From: Streptomyces novaecaesareae
Lineage (GTDB): Bacteria > Actinomycetota > Actinomycetes > Streptomycetales > Streptomycetaceae
Length of the DNA: 64,000 nt
Direction: 5' to 3'
Assembly (NCBI RefSeq): GCF_000716875.1
Contig: NZ_JNWQ01000038.1
Span: 58,776 to 122,775, forward strand
Of this stretch, positions 1-7,966 are shown in pieces. Position numbers and translations under genes: made by a program. Each line of letters starts with the position of its first letter. Within the stretch, counting starts at the first letter, position 1. A model generated the notes under the pieces. The model searched no databases. It was not told the DNA's origin and was given only the letters and a program-made list of their open reading frames with translations.

Positions 1-3000
1 GCAGGCCGCTGGAGATCTCGCCCCAGCGGGCGGCGGTGACGACCAGGTGGACGCCGTAGTTGAGGCCGCGGCCGGCGATCAGGGTCAGGGCGGGCAGGTA
101 GTCCATGAACTCCTGGCGCAGGGTGCCCCAGCCGTCGACCACGAGGAAGACGTCGCCGTGGCGTTCGTCGGCGAGCGCCGGGTCCCCGGCGGCCCGGCGG
201 CGGCGGAAGGTCGCGACGGAGTCGATGCCGAGTTGGGCGAAGCTCTGCTCGCGGCGGGCGATGATGCCGTTGATCTCGGCGAGGGTGCGGCCGACCCGCT
301 CGGGCTCGTGACGCCCGGTGACGCCGCCGATGTGTGGCAGCCCGCGCAGCGCGGCGAGCGTGCCGCCGCCGAAGTCCAGGCAGTAGAACTGCACTTCGCG
401 CGGGGTGTGGGTGAGCGCCAGGCCGGTGATCAGGGTGCGCACCAGGGTGCTCTTGCCGCTCTGCGGGCCGCCCGCGATGCCGACGTGGCCGCCCGCGGCC
501 GAGAGGTCGGCGGTGAGGAGTTCGCGCAGCTGCTGGAAGGGGCGGTCCACCACGGCGACCGGGACGGTCAGGGTGCCGACCGCGCCGCGGTCGTCCGGGG
601 CCAGGCCGTGCTGCGGGGTCGGGGCGAGCGGCGGCAGCAGCTCGTCCAGGGTGGGCGGGGTCTCCAGGGGCGGCAGCCAGACCGCGTGGGCGGGCGGGCC
701 CACGTCGAGCATGCGGGCGGCCGCCAGCTCCAGCAGGGTGTCGGTGTTCTCCTCCTCCTCGGCCCGCCGGGCTTCCTCGGCGGCCAGCGCCTCCGGATCG
801 GGACGGCGCGGAGCGGTGTACTCGGTGTCGTAGCGGACGATCTGCCCGGCCACCGCGGCCTGTTGGGCCGCCCCGCGGCGGCGCCGGTACGGCCCGGAGA
901 CGTACGCCGCCTTGAAGCGGGTGAGCGTGGCGATGTCGCTGCGCAGGATGCCGTTGCCGGGCTGGGAGGGCAGCTGGTAGGCGTCGGGGACGCCCAGGAC
1001 GCCGCGGCTCTCCATGGCGGAGAAGGTGCGCAGGCCGATCCGGTACGACAGGTGGGACTCCAGGGCGTGCATCCGGCCCTCGTCGAGGCGCTGCGAGGCG
1101 AGCAGCAGGTGCACGCCGAGCGACCGGCCGAGTCGGCCGATCATGATGAACAGCTCCATGAAGTCGCGGTGCGCGGACAGCAGTTCGCTGAACTCGTCGA
1201 CCACGATGAAGAGCGTCGGCATCGGGTCGAGCTGGGCGCCGGCGGCCCGGGCGGTCTCGTAGTCCAGCAGCGAGCTGTAGTTGCCCGCCGAGCGGAGCAG
1301 CTCCTGGCGGCGGTTCAGCTCGCCGTGCAGGGCGTCGCGCATCCGGTCGACCAGTGCGGCCTCGTCGGCCAGGTTGGTGATCACCGCCGAGGTGTGCGGG
1401 AGTTCGTCCAGGCCGAGGAAGGTGGCGCCGCCCTTGAAGTCGACCAGGACGAAGTTCAGCGTCTCGGAGGAATGGGTGAGCGCGAGGGCCAGCACCAGGG
1501 TGCGCAGCAGCTCGGACTTGCCGGAGCCGGTCGCGCCGATCAGCATGCCGTGCGGGCCCATGCCGCCCTGCGCGGACTCCTTGAGGTCCAGCTCCACCGG
1601 ATTGCCGTCCGCGCCGACGCCGATCGGCACCCGCAGCCGCTGCCCGCGCGGGCGGTCCGTCCAGCTGCGGCCGACGTCGTGCTGGTGCAGGTCGTTGATG
1701 CCCAGCAGGGCGGTGAGGTCGAAGTCGGTGCTGAGCGGCTCGGCGGCGTCCAGCGAGTCGCCCAGCCGGTACGGGGCCATCACGGTGGCGAGGCGGCGGG
1801 CGGCCGGGACGCTCAGCGCGTCCGGGCGGCCGAGCGGGGTCGCCTCGTCGCGGCGGTTGCGGTCGGCGGCGACGAGGTCGAGCCGGTCGCCGGTGATCCG
1901 CAGCCGCAGCCGGAACTGCGCGTGCTGCCACTCCACGGCCCCGGAGAGGTCCAGCAGCACGGCGTTGCGGTAGCCGGCCAGCAGGGCCCGGCTGCTGCTC
2001 GGCAGCTTGACCCCGTCCAGGACGATCACCGTGTACGGCTCGTCGCGGCCCGGCTGCGCGTCCGGCTCGTACGGCGGACGGTCGGTGAACTCCGGTCCCA
2101 GCAGCTGCTCCAGCTCCAGGATCGACTCGGCGACCAGGCGCACCGGCCCGGCGCCGTCGGTCTCGGTGGGGTGCAGGGCGTGCGGCAGCCACTTCAGCCA
2201 GGCCCAGTCGGCGCGCCGCTCGGGGGCGACGGCGGCGGCGATGCGCAGCTCGTCGGGGGCGTGGAAGAACGCGAGCTGGGCGAGCATCGCGCGGGCCAGG
2301 GCGCGGGCCGGCTCGGGGTCGGCGGTGTCCGGGTCGTCCTGGCCCGGGGGCCGGGTCTCGGTGCCGGTGCCCGTGCCGGTGCCGGTGCCCGTGCCGGTGC
2401 CCGTGCCCGGGCCCGCGGCGGTGTCCTCGTCCTCGGGGTGCTCGCAGCGCAGCAGCACGTGGGCGTAGCCGCGCACGTGGAAGGCGATCGGCTGGGCGTC
2501 GATCGAGCCGTAGGCGTGGATGAACCGGCGCAGCGCGTGCGCGCACAACGGTTCCAGGTCCTCCACCGGCTGGGTGGACAGCGGGGCCAGCTTGACGGCC
2601 AGGCGCTGGGTGCCGGTGGCGATCCGCACGTCGCCGAAGTCCGGGTGGGCGGTGCGCCGCTCCCACAGCCGCGAGGTGCGCACCAGCGAACCGAGCGCGC
2701 CCGGCTCGGGGTGGCGCCAGGCCAGGGCGAGCCGCTGGTCGACGATGTGGCGCCGGACCTGACGGCGCATCTGGGAGAGGTAGCGCAGGTAGTCGCGGCG
2801 TTCGCCGCGCAGTTGGCGCTTGCGGTCGCTGGCGCCGCGGATCAGCTGGGTCACCAGCATGCCGACGGCGGACAGGCCCATCATGCCCATCGCCACGTAG
2901 GTGAGCGGCCCGCCGGAGGACTGCGGGTTGAGGAAGATCATCACCATCGAGAGCGAACTCAGCGCCATCGGCGCCATGGCGATCATGTTGGACATGCCGC

Positions 3001-3103
3001 TCTGCTGCTCCGGAAGGACCGGTGGCTCCTGGAGTTGGAGCTCGCCGTCCGGCATCGCCGGTCCCGGTCGCCGGGGCGGGCGGTCGACCACGACCACGCT
3101 CAA
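1..3103 (-). CDS. eccC: EccC, FtsK/SpoIIIE-type ATPase of type VII secretion (3' end outside window)
   Basis: Motor ATPase of the ESX/type VII secretion machine, membrane-anchored, which recognises and pumps WXG100-type substrates. About 1034 residues are visible. The start is taken as TTG at 3103 because AGGAG lies 7 bases upstream. Two hydrophobic segments occupy roughly residues 35-75, followed by a cytoplasmic region with a Gly-Thr dipeptide linker near residues 230-250. The first ATPase domain has Walker A GATGSGKS (about residue 525) and an Asp-Glu Walker B (VVDEFSEL). The second has a Walker A GGPQSGKST (about residue 880) and a weaker Walker B (FLVVDGWG). A third ATPase domain, expected in full-length EccC of about 1300 residues, would lie left of the window. 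The gene is divergent from eccD across a repeat-rich gap. Confidence 0.93.
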   Translation of the reverse strand, partial: MSVVVVDRPPRRPGPAMPDGELQLQEPPVLPEQQSGMSNMIAMAPMALSSLSMVMIFLNPQSSGGPLTYVAMGMMGLSAVGMLVTQLIRGASDRKRQLRGERRDYLRYLSQMRRQVRRHIVDQRLALAWRHPEPGALGSLVRTSRLWERRTAHPDFGDVRIATGTQRLAVKLAPLSTQPVEDLEPLCAHALRRFIHAYGSIDAQPIAFHVRGYAHVLLRCEHPEDEDTAAGPGTGTGTGTGTGTGTGTETRPPGQDDPDTADPEPARALARAMLAQLAFFHAPDELRIAAAVAPERRADWAWLKWLPHALHPTETDGAGPVRLVAESILELEQLLGPEFTDRPPYEPDAQPGRDEPYTVIVLDGVKLPSSSRALLAGYRNAVLLDLSGAVEWQHAQFRLRLRITGDRLDLVAADRNRRDEATPLGRPDALSVPAARRLATVMAPYRLGDSLDAAEPLSTDFDLTALLGINDLHQHDVGRSWTDRPRGQRLRVPIGVGADGNPVELDLKESAQGGMGPHGMLIGATGSGKSELLRTLVLALALTHSSETLNFVLVDFKGGATFLGLDELPHTSAVITNLADEAALVDRMRDALHGELNRRQELLRSAGNYSSLLDYETARAAGAQLDPMPTLFIVVDEFSELLSAHRDFMELFIMIGRLGRSLGVHLLLASQRLDEGRMHALESHLSYRIGLRTFSAMESRGVLGVPDAYQLPSQPGNGILRSDIATLTRFKAAYVSGPYRRRRGAAQQAAVAGQIVRYDTEYTAPRRPDPEALAAEEARRAEEEENTDTLLELAAARMLDVGPPAHAVWLPPLETPPTLDELLPPLAPTPQHGLAPDDRGAVGTLTVPVAVVDRPFQQLRELLTADLSAAGGHVGIAGGPQSGKSTLVRTLITGLALTHTPREVQFYCLDFGGGTLAALRGLPHIGGVTGRHEPERVGRTLAEINGIIARREQSFAQLGIDSVATFRRRRAAGDPALADERHGDVFLVVDGWGTLRQEFMDYLPALTLIAGRGLNYGVHLVVTAARWGEISSGL
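2365..2411. repeat. Hexanucleotide microsatellite inside eccC
   Basis: About eight copies of a GTGCCG/GTGCCC six-base unit. They encode an alternating Gly-Thr stretch on the minus strand, between the membrane part and the first ATPase domain of EccC. The unit is a multiple of three, so copy-number change would alter linker length without frameshift. Confidence 0.8.
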
Positions 3104-3615
3104 CGGGCTTCTCCTCTCGCGGCCCGGCGGGGTCGCCGGAGGCGGTGCGGGCCCCGGCGGCCCGGGCCGGTCGCCGGTGGCGGTGCGCCCGGCGGCCCGG
3201 GCCCGCGTCGCACCCGGACGTACGGCCCGCGGGGGTCCGCAGGTTCAGCGGGGCGGGTCCGGCGGCCCGGGACGGGTGTCTGGGGCGGACGTACGTCCAA
3301 GGACGGGTCTCTGAGGCGTACGTACGTCCAAGGACGGGCGTCTGGGGCGGACGTACGTCCAAAGCCATGCGTCTGAGGCGGACGACATCCAAGGACGGGC
3401 CTCTGAGGCGTACGTACGTCCAAGGACGGGCGTCTGGGGCGGACGTACGTCCAAAGCCATGCGTCTGAGGCGGACGACATCCAAGGACGGCCCCGGTGCC
3501 GCCGCCCGCCCCGGTGTCGCCGCCCCGCGTGCCGCCCGGTGAACCGCCCGCCCGCCGGCGTCCGTTCCTGGAAGGGGAGACCGGGCAGTCCGGCCGCAGC
3601 GGAGGGGCGCGACAG
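3104..3615. promoter_or_regulatory. Divergent eccC/eccD intergenic region
   Basis: The region is 512 bp between the proposed TTG start of eccC and the GTG start of eccD and must hold promoters for both transcription units. Its centre (3270-3484) is an array of 31-bp units described separately. The left flank (3104-3269) is GC-rich and has one partial unit-like GGACGTACG near 3217. The right flank (3485-3615) is Pro-codon-like GC-rich sequence. The eccD frame stays open through it, but I see no reason to start there. I could not place convincing -10/-35 boxes. Confidence 0.6.
3270..3484. repeat. Seven-unit 31-bp tandem array with palindromic cores, arranged as a 92-bp higher-order repeat
   Basis: Seven head-to-tail units of 31, 31, 31, 30, 31, 31 and 30 bp start at 3270, 3301, 3332, 3363, 3393, 3424 and 3455. 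Units 2-4 and 5-7 form two 92-bp copies (3301-3392 and 3393-3484) that differ at a single base. Most units end in a GTACGTCCAA-like tail. Three units carry the perfect 12-bp palindrome GGACGTACGTCC (3287-3298, 3349-3360, 3441-3452), and two carry CGTACGTACGTCC. The location between divergent secretion genes suggests a clustered operator, but that role is inference. No spacers separate the units, so it is not a CRISPR array. Confidence 0.9.
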
Positions 3616-4989
3616 GTGAGCGGTACCACGGTGGCGTCAGGGCTGGTCCGGCTGCGGTTCCGCGCCCCCGAGGCCTCGTTCGAACTCGCCCTCCCCGGGG
3701 ACGTCGTGCTGGCCGACCTGCTGGGCGCCGTCCTCGACTACGCCGGTGCCGCCGTCGAGGAGAACGGCACCGAGCACTCCGGCTGGGTCCTCCAACGCGT
3801 CGGCGGCCCGCCCCTCGACGAGGAACGCACCCTGGAGGGCCTCGGTCTGCGCGACGGCGAGGAGCTGTTCCTGCGGCCGGGCCGGGAGGCGCTGCCCGAG
3901 GTCCACTTCGACGACCTGGTGGACGGCGTCCGGGCCGGCACCACCGCCCGCGGCGACTCCTGGCGGCCCGCCGTCACCCACCACCTCGCCCTGGCCCTCG
4001 CCCTGGTGGCGCTGGCCGGCGGCCTGCTGCTGCTCGCCCTGCCCGGGCCGGCCGGCCCGCGCTGCGCCGCGGCGGCCGTCGTCGCGGTCCTGCTGCTCGG
4101 GGCCGGGGGCGCGGTGACCAGGCTGGTCGCCGATCCGCCGGCCGGGATCGCGCTGGGCGCCGCCGGGGTGGGCTACGCGGCCGCGGCGGCCGCCCTGCTG
4201 CCCGGTGTCACCGGCCCGGCCCGCCTGCTGGCGGGCGGTTCGGCGGCGGTCGGGGCCACCGTGCTGGCGCTGGCCGTGATCGGCGCCGGCCCGTTCTTCG
4301 CCGGGCTGGCGGTGGCGGCCGTCCTCGCCCTCGGCTCGGGCGCGCTCGCCGCGTACGGGGTGCCCACGACCCACTCGGCCGCGGTGATCGCCGCCGCGGC
4401 CGTGCTGTTCGGCGCGTTCGTGCCCGGCCTGGCCTTCAAGCTGGGCGGGCTGCGGCTGCCCGCGCTGCCCCGCAACGCGGACGAACTCCAGGAGGAGATC
4501 GAGCCGTTCCCGGCCGAGGACGTGTTCGCCCGCAGCCTGGTCGCCGACAGCTACCTGGCCGGCTTCTTCGTCGCCGTCGGCGCCGTGTGCGCGGGCGCCC
4601 TCGCCCTGCTGGCCACGGCCCGGGACGGCGGCTGGGGCACCACCGCGATGTCCGCCGACCTGTCGCTGCTGCTCCTGCTGCACGCCCGGGACATCGGCGG
4701 CGTCCGCCAGCGGCTCGCGCTGCTGCTGCCGGGTGCGCTGGGCGTCGCCCTGCTGGCCTGGCGCACCGGGCAGGACGCCGAACCGTCCGGCCGGTTCGCG
4801 CTGTTCGCCGTCCTGATCGCCGTCGCCGCCGCGCTGGCCGTCGCCGCCTGGGCGGTGCCGGGCCGCCGGCTGCTGCCGTACTGGGGCCGGGCCGGGGACG
4901 TGCTGCACTCGCTCGCCGCGCTCGCCCTGCTGCCGTTGGCGCTCCAGGTGCTCGGCTTCTACCAGATGATGCGCGGCCTGGCGGGCTGA
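3616..4989 (+). CDS. eccD: EccD, multi-spanning channel subunit of type VII secretion
   Basis: Integral membrane component forming the ESX pore. The start is set at GTG 3616 (457 aa), 8 bases after GGAGGGG. The frame is open upstream to 3496 but without a site. Residues 1-85 look like the ubiquitin-like cytoplasmic domain of EccD (a strand such as VRLRFRAPEASFELALPGD, then a second half ending in GEELFLRPG). Residues 115-455 are about eleven hydrophobic helices, matching the family. It is followed 99 bp later by eccB. The only odd feature is the extended open frame before the start. Confidence 0.9.
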   Translation: MSGTTVASGLVRLRFRAPEASFELALPGDVVLADLLGAVLDYAGAAVEENGTEHSGWVLQRVGGPPLDEERTLEGLGLRDGEELFLRPGREALPEVHFDDLVDGVRAGTTARGDSWRPAVTHHLALALALVALAGGLLLLALPGPAGPRCAAAAVVAVLLLGAGGAVTRLVADPPAGIALGAAGVGYAAAAAALLPGVTGPARLLAGGSAAVGATVLALAVIGAGPFFAGLAVAAVLALGSGALAAYGVPTTHSAAVIAAAAVLFGAFVPGLAFKLGGLRLPALPRNADELQEEIEPFPAEDVFARSLVADSYLAGFFVAVGAVCAGALALLATARDGGWGTTAMSADLSLLLLLHARDIGGVRQRLALLLPGALGVALLAWRTGQDAEPSGRFALFAVLIAVAAALAVAAWAVPGRRLLPYWGRAGDVLHSLAALALLPLALQVLGFYQMMRGLAG

Positions 4990-5088
4990 GCCGCCCCGGT
5001 TGCCCCGCCGCCCCCGACTGCGCCCCCGCCGCCCCGGCCGCATCGCCGGCGGCCCGCTCCGCACCCCGCCCCGAGGAGGACCACCGCC

Positions 5089-6609
5089 ATGCAGTCCCGA
5101 CGCGACCAGGTCCAGGCCCACCTGTTCGTGATGAGCCGGGTCGCCGCGGGCATCCTGCGCGCCGAGCCGGACGCCCCCGACACCCCCGTCGGCCGTACCA
5201 ACCGGGGCGCCGTGCTCGGCCTGGCCGTCGCCCTGCTGATCGGGGCCGGCGCCGGCGTCTACGGCCTGATCAAGCCCGGCGGCGCGACGGGCTGGCAGAA
5301 GCCCGGCACCCTGGTCGTGGTCAAGGAGAGCGGCGCCCGGTACGTCTTCGCCGACGGCCTGCTCCACCCCGTGCTCAACGAGGCCAGCGCCAAGCTGCTC
5401 GCCGGGGACCAGCTGAAGGTCGACCAGGTCTCCGCCCGCTCGCTGGACGGCGCCGCGCGCGGCACCCCGATCGGCATCGTCGGCGCCCCGGACGGGCTGC
5501 CGGGACCGGCCGCCGTCGGCGCCGCCGACTGGCTGGTCTGCACCGTCCAGACCGCGAGCGCCGCGACGGGCCCGAGTACCGCGACGGGCCCGGCTACCGC
5601 GACGGGCCCGGCTACCGCGTCGGGCCCGGGCGCCGCCCGCAAGGCCCCGCAGCTGTCGGTCGCCGTCGGCACCCGCCCGGGCGGCCGCGCCGCCGGGGAC
5701 CAGGCCGTCCTCGTCAGCACGCCCGACGGCGCCACGAGCCTGCTCTGGCACGGCCGCCGGTTCGCGGTGGACACCGCGGGCGGCGCCGTCCGCGCCCTCG
5801 GCTACACCGCCGCCACGCCCGTCCCGGTCCCCGCCGCCTTCCTCGCGGCCTTCCCCGCCGGGCCGGACCTGCGCAGCCCCGAGGTGCCCGGGCGCGGGCA
5901 GCAGGGCCCCACGCTGAGCGGCAACCCCACCCGGATCGGCCAGCTGTTCACCGGCACCGGCGAGGAGCGCTACCTGCTCGCCGAAGCGGGTCTCGTCCCC
6001 ATCAGCGCCACCCAACTCGCCCTGCTGCAAGGGGATCCGCACACCCAGCAGGAGGCGTACGGGGGCGGCCGGGTGGCGCCCGCCCCGGTCGGCGCGGCCG
6101 ACCTCGCCGCGCACTCCGCGCCCGCCGCCGCCGCGGCGGCCTTCAGCCAGGCCGGCCTGCCCGGCCGGGTGCCGACGCTGCTCGCGCCCAAGGGCGAACA
6201 GGCGCTCTGCGCGGCGCTGCGCTCCGGCTCCGAGGGCGGCGAACTCGACGTCGTCGTCCCGGACACCACGTCCGTGCTCGGCCTGCCGCCGACCCTCCAG
6301 CCCGGCGTCATCCCCAGCTGCACCCCGGCCGACCGGATCGCCGTCCGGCCCGGCGGCGGCGCCCTGGTGCGGGCGCTGTCCGGCGGCGGCTTCGGCACCA
6401 CCCTCTACCTGGTCACCGACACCGGGGTGAAGTACCCGCTGGCCTCCGCCGCGGTCGCCGACCGGCTGGGCTACGGCAAGGCCGCCCCGGCCGCGGTGCC
6501 CGGGCGGCTGCTCTCGCTGCTGCCCACCGGCCCCAGCCTCGACCCGGCCCCGCTCGCGGGCGGCGTCGTCCAGCCGCAGGCCGCCGCCGAGGGCCGCTGC
6601 GCACGGTGA
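5089..6609 (+). CDS. eccB: EccB, membrane-anchored extracytoplasmic subunit of type VII secretion
   Basis: EccB (506 aa) has one transmembrane helix and a large extracytoplasmic propeller-like domain. The N-terminus MQSRRDQVQAHLFVMSR followed by a hydrophobic segment at about residues 42-64 is characteristic of the family. A GAGGAGGA ribosome site lies just upstream of ATG 5089. Repeated short GxRYVFADG/VKYPL-type motifs fit the EccB core repeats. Residues about 160-182 are a low-complexity insert built from four copies of a six-residue ATGPxT-like unit. Located between eccD and the small esx genes, it belongs to the same transcription unit. Confidence 0.9.
   Translation: MQSRRDQVQAHLFVMSRVAAGILRAEPDAPDTPVGRTNRGAVLGLAVALLIGAGAGVYGLIKPGGATGWQKPGTLVVVKESGARYVFADGLLHPVLNEASAKLLAGDQLKVDQVSARSLDGAARGTPIGIVGAPDGLPGPAAVGAADWLVCTVQTASAATGPSTATGPATATGPATASGPGAARKAPQLSVAVGTRPGGRAAGDQAVLVSTPDGATSLLWHGRRFAVDTAGGAVRALGYTAATPVPVPAAFLAAFPAGPDLRSPEVPGRGQQGPTLSGNPTRIGQLFTGTGEERYLLAEAGLVPISATQLALLQGDPHTQQEAYGGGRVAPAPVGAADLAAHSAPAAAAAAFSQAGLPGRVPTLLAPKGEQALCAALRSGSEGGELDVVVPDTTSVLGLPPTLQPGVIPSCTPADRIAVRPGGGALVRALSGGGFGTTLYLVTDTGVKYPLASAAVADRLGYGKAAPAAVPGRLLSLLPTGPSLDPAPLAGGVVQPQAAAEGRCAR
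5572..5643 (+). repeat. 18-bp tandem repeat inside eccB
   Basis: Four 18-bp copies with the core GCGACGGGCCCGGCTACC encode Ala-Thr-Gly-Pro-rich linker residues. The first two or three are almost identical and the last has diverged. Confidence 0.75.
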
Positions 6610-6665
6610 TCCCCGGCGGCTGCCGGGGTTGAACCGCCCCGCCGGGCACGCCCGTTCCACCTGAG

Positions 6666-6716
6666 GGGCCGACTCCGTCGGCCCGCGGCACACCTCGCCG
6701 GCCGGGACCGGCCGGC
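6666..6716 (+). promoter_or_regulatory. Two adjacent hairpins between eccB and the esx genes
   Basis: A perfect 8-bp stem (GGGCCGAC / GTCGGCCC, loop TCC, 6666-6684) is followed by a perfect 9-bp stem (GCCGGCCGG / CCGGCCGGC, 2-nt centre, 6697-6716). They end 22 bases before the GTG start of the first small gene. They could attenuate, terminate or stabilise the transcript so that the small substrates are expressed differently from the core. No T-run follows, so simple termination is not clear. Confidence 0.5.
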
Positions 6717-6738
6717 GCTACCGGAGGAGGTACTCGCG

Positions 6739-7083
6739 GTGACCCAGCAGACGACGATCGACCAGAACGTCCTGGCCGGCATCCGGACCCAGGTCGAGGA
6801 GCGGTACGCCCAGATGACGCAGACCGCGGCGTACATCGAGGACATCAACACGGCCGTCCGGGACAGCTTCTCGGGCGCGGCCAGCACCACCTTCCAGAAC
6901 CAGATCGGCGCCTGGCTGGAGCAGTACGCGCTGGTCAAGCGGGACTACGAGGCCTTCCACTCGAAGCTCGGCGACGGCGGCAACATCTTCAACTCGGCCG
7001 ACGACCACACCAACACCATCGCCACGGGCGCCCTGGGCGGCGGCCCCGGGCAGCACGTCGAGGACGTCCTCAACCCGCGCTAG
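6739..7083 (+). CDS. WXG100-like (ESAT-6-type) small protein 1
   Basis: A 114-residue helical protein starting at GTG with GGAGGAGG about 9 bases upstream. It has the two-helix pattern of ESX substrates. The turn reads SFSGAASTTF where the family usually has W-x-G followed by A and F, so Trp is replaced by Phe. A Gly-rich tail follows residue 85. The position directly after eccB and before two more small helical genes supports a secreted or chaperoned substrate. Family membership rests on size, motif and context. Confidence 0.75.
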   Translation: MTQQTTIDQNVLAGIRTQVEERYAQMTQTAAYIEDINTAVRDSFSGAASTTFQNQIGAWLEQYALVKRDYEAFHSKLGDGGNIFNSADDHTNTIATGALGGGPGQHVEDVLNPR

Positions 7084-7148
7084 CCGGCGCCCGCCTCCGC
7101 CCCGACACCCCCCGAATCCCGAATCCCGAATCCCGAAGGGAACGCACC

Positions 7149-7451
7149 ATGGGCAGCATGTCGCTCCACTACGCGGGCATCGACAGTGCCATCACCGACC
7201 TCGAAGCGCACGCCAAGACGATGCACGACGCGATGACCTCGCTGCGGGACTACCTCAACGGCAAGATCAACGTCGAGCTGCAGGGTGACTTCTCGGTGGC
7301 GGCCGGCCAGCTCGCGACCACGCTCAACACCGCCGACGGCCAGATGACCGGGAAGATCGTCGCGGCCCACCAGGCCCTGACCGAGATCCGCAACGTCATC
7401 AAGGACGCGGACATGCGGGCCAGCAGCCACTTCGACCACGTGCAGGGCTGA
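7149..7451 (+). CDS. WXG100-like (ESAT-6-type) small protein 2
   Basis: A 100-residue all-helical protein starting at ATG 7149 after GAAGGGA. Its length and two amphipathic helices around a central turn (NVELQGDFSVAAGQL) match WXG100 proteins, although the W-x-G triplet is reduced to L-Q-G. The preceding gap contains three copies of the heptamer GAATCCC (about 7116-7136). It ends 5 bp before the next start, so the two are almost certainly co-translated. It is likely a heterodimer partner for one of the neighbouring small proteins (inference). Confidence 0.75.
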   Translation: MGSMSLHYAGIDSAITDLEAHAKTMHDAMTSLRDYLNGKINVELQGDFSVAAGQLATTLNTADGQMTGKIVAAHQALTEIRNVIKDADMRASSHFDHVQG

Positions 7452-7456
7452 TCGCC

Positions 7457-7867
7457 ATGGGAACGAACGGCGACGGTGGGGACGGCGGTGGCGGCGGCAA
7501 CGTCGTGATCACCGACGGCTACCTGGACGACTTCGCCACCAAGAAGTTCGCGGACCTCATCGGCAGGATCAACAAGGACGCGACGGTGGTGAGTCTCCGG
7601 CAGCTCGGAACGGGCGCGATCCCGTTCCTCGACGGGACCGACTCCGAGCGGTTCAAGAGCGCCAGCGGCCTGGCCGACGCGGTCAAGGCCTACTGCGGCG
7701 CGATCGACGGGATCCTGACCGCCTTCGGCAAGCAGCTGACCACGCTGTCCACCGACCTCCACATGGCGGACCTGTACCTGAACAACGCGAAGGACCAGGC
7801 CCTGGACTACGCGCAGTTCATGAAGCTCGCCGAACGGACGCTGAACCCGGGCCCCACCAAGCCCTGA
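7457..7867 (+). CDS. Small helical ESX-locus protein of unknown function
   Basis: A 136-residue protein starting 5 bp after the previous stop. It has a Gly-rich opening (residues 5-14), then a mostly helical body with a single Cys in AYCGAID (about residue 77). No known domain is recognised. Size, helicity and position between esx-type genes suggest a substrate, chaperone or EspG-like partner, but the sequence does not decide this. Confidence 0.7.
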   Translation: MGTNGDGGDGGGGGNVVITDGYLDDFATKKFADLIGRINKDATVVSLRQLGTGAIPFLDGTDSERFKSASGLADAVKAYCGAIDGILTAFGKQLTTLSTDLHMADLYLNNAKDQALDYAQFMKLAERTLNPGPTKP

Positions 7868-7966
7868 CGGTCCGCCGGCGAATCCTCGTCACCACCGCGG
7901 AGCCGGTCCGGCCACGGGCCGGCCCCGCCTCACGTCCGGTCGTGCCCGGCCGAAGAAGGGTCCGTC

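Noticed and set aside
47..3376. 1109-codon plus-strand frame over eccC
   Set aside because: It lies antisense to clear EccC motifs on the minus strand and has no domain of its own.
3270..3484. Possible CRISPR array
   Set aside because: The 31-bp units are contiguous without unique spacers, and no cas genes are nearby.
7116..7136. GAATCCC triplication as a regulatory element
   Set aside because: Only three 7-bp copies, just before a ribosome site, so too short to separate from chance slippage.
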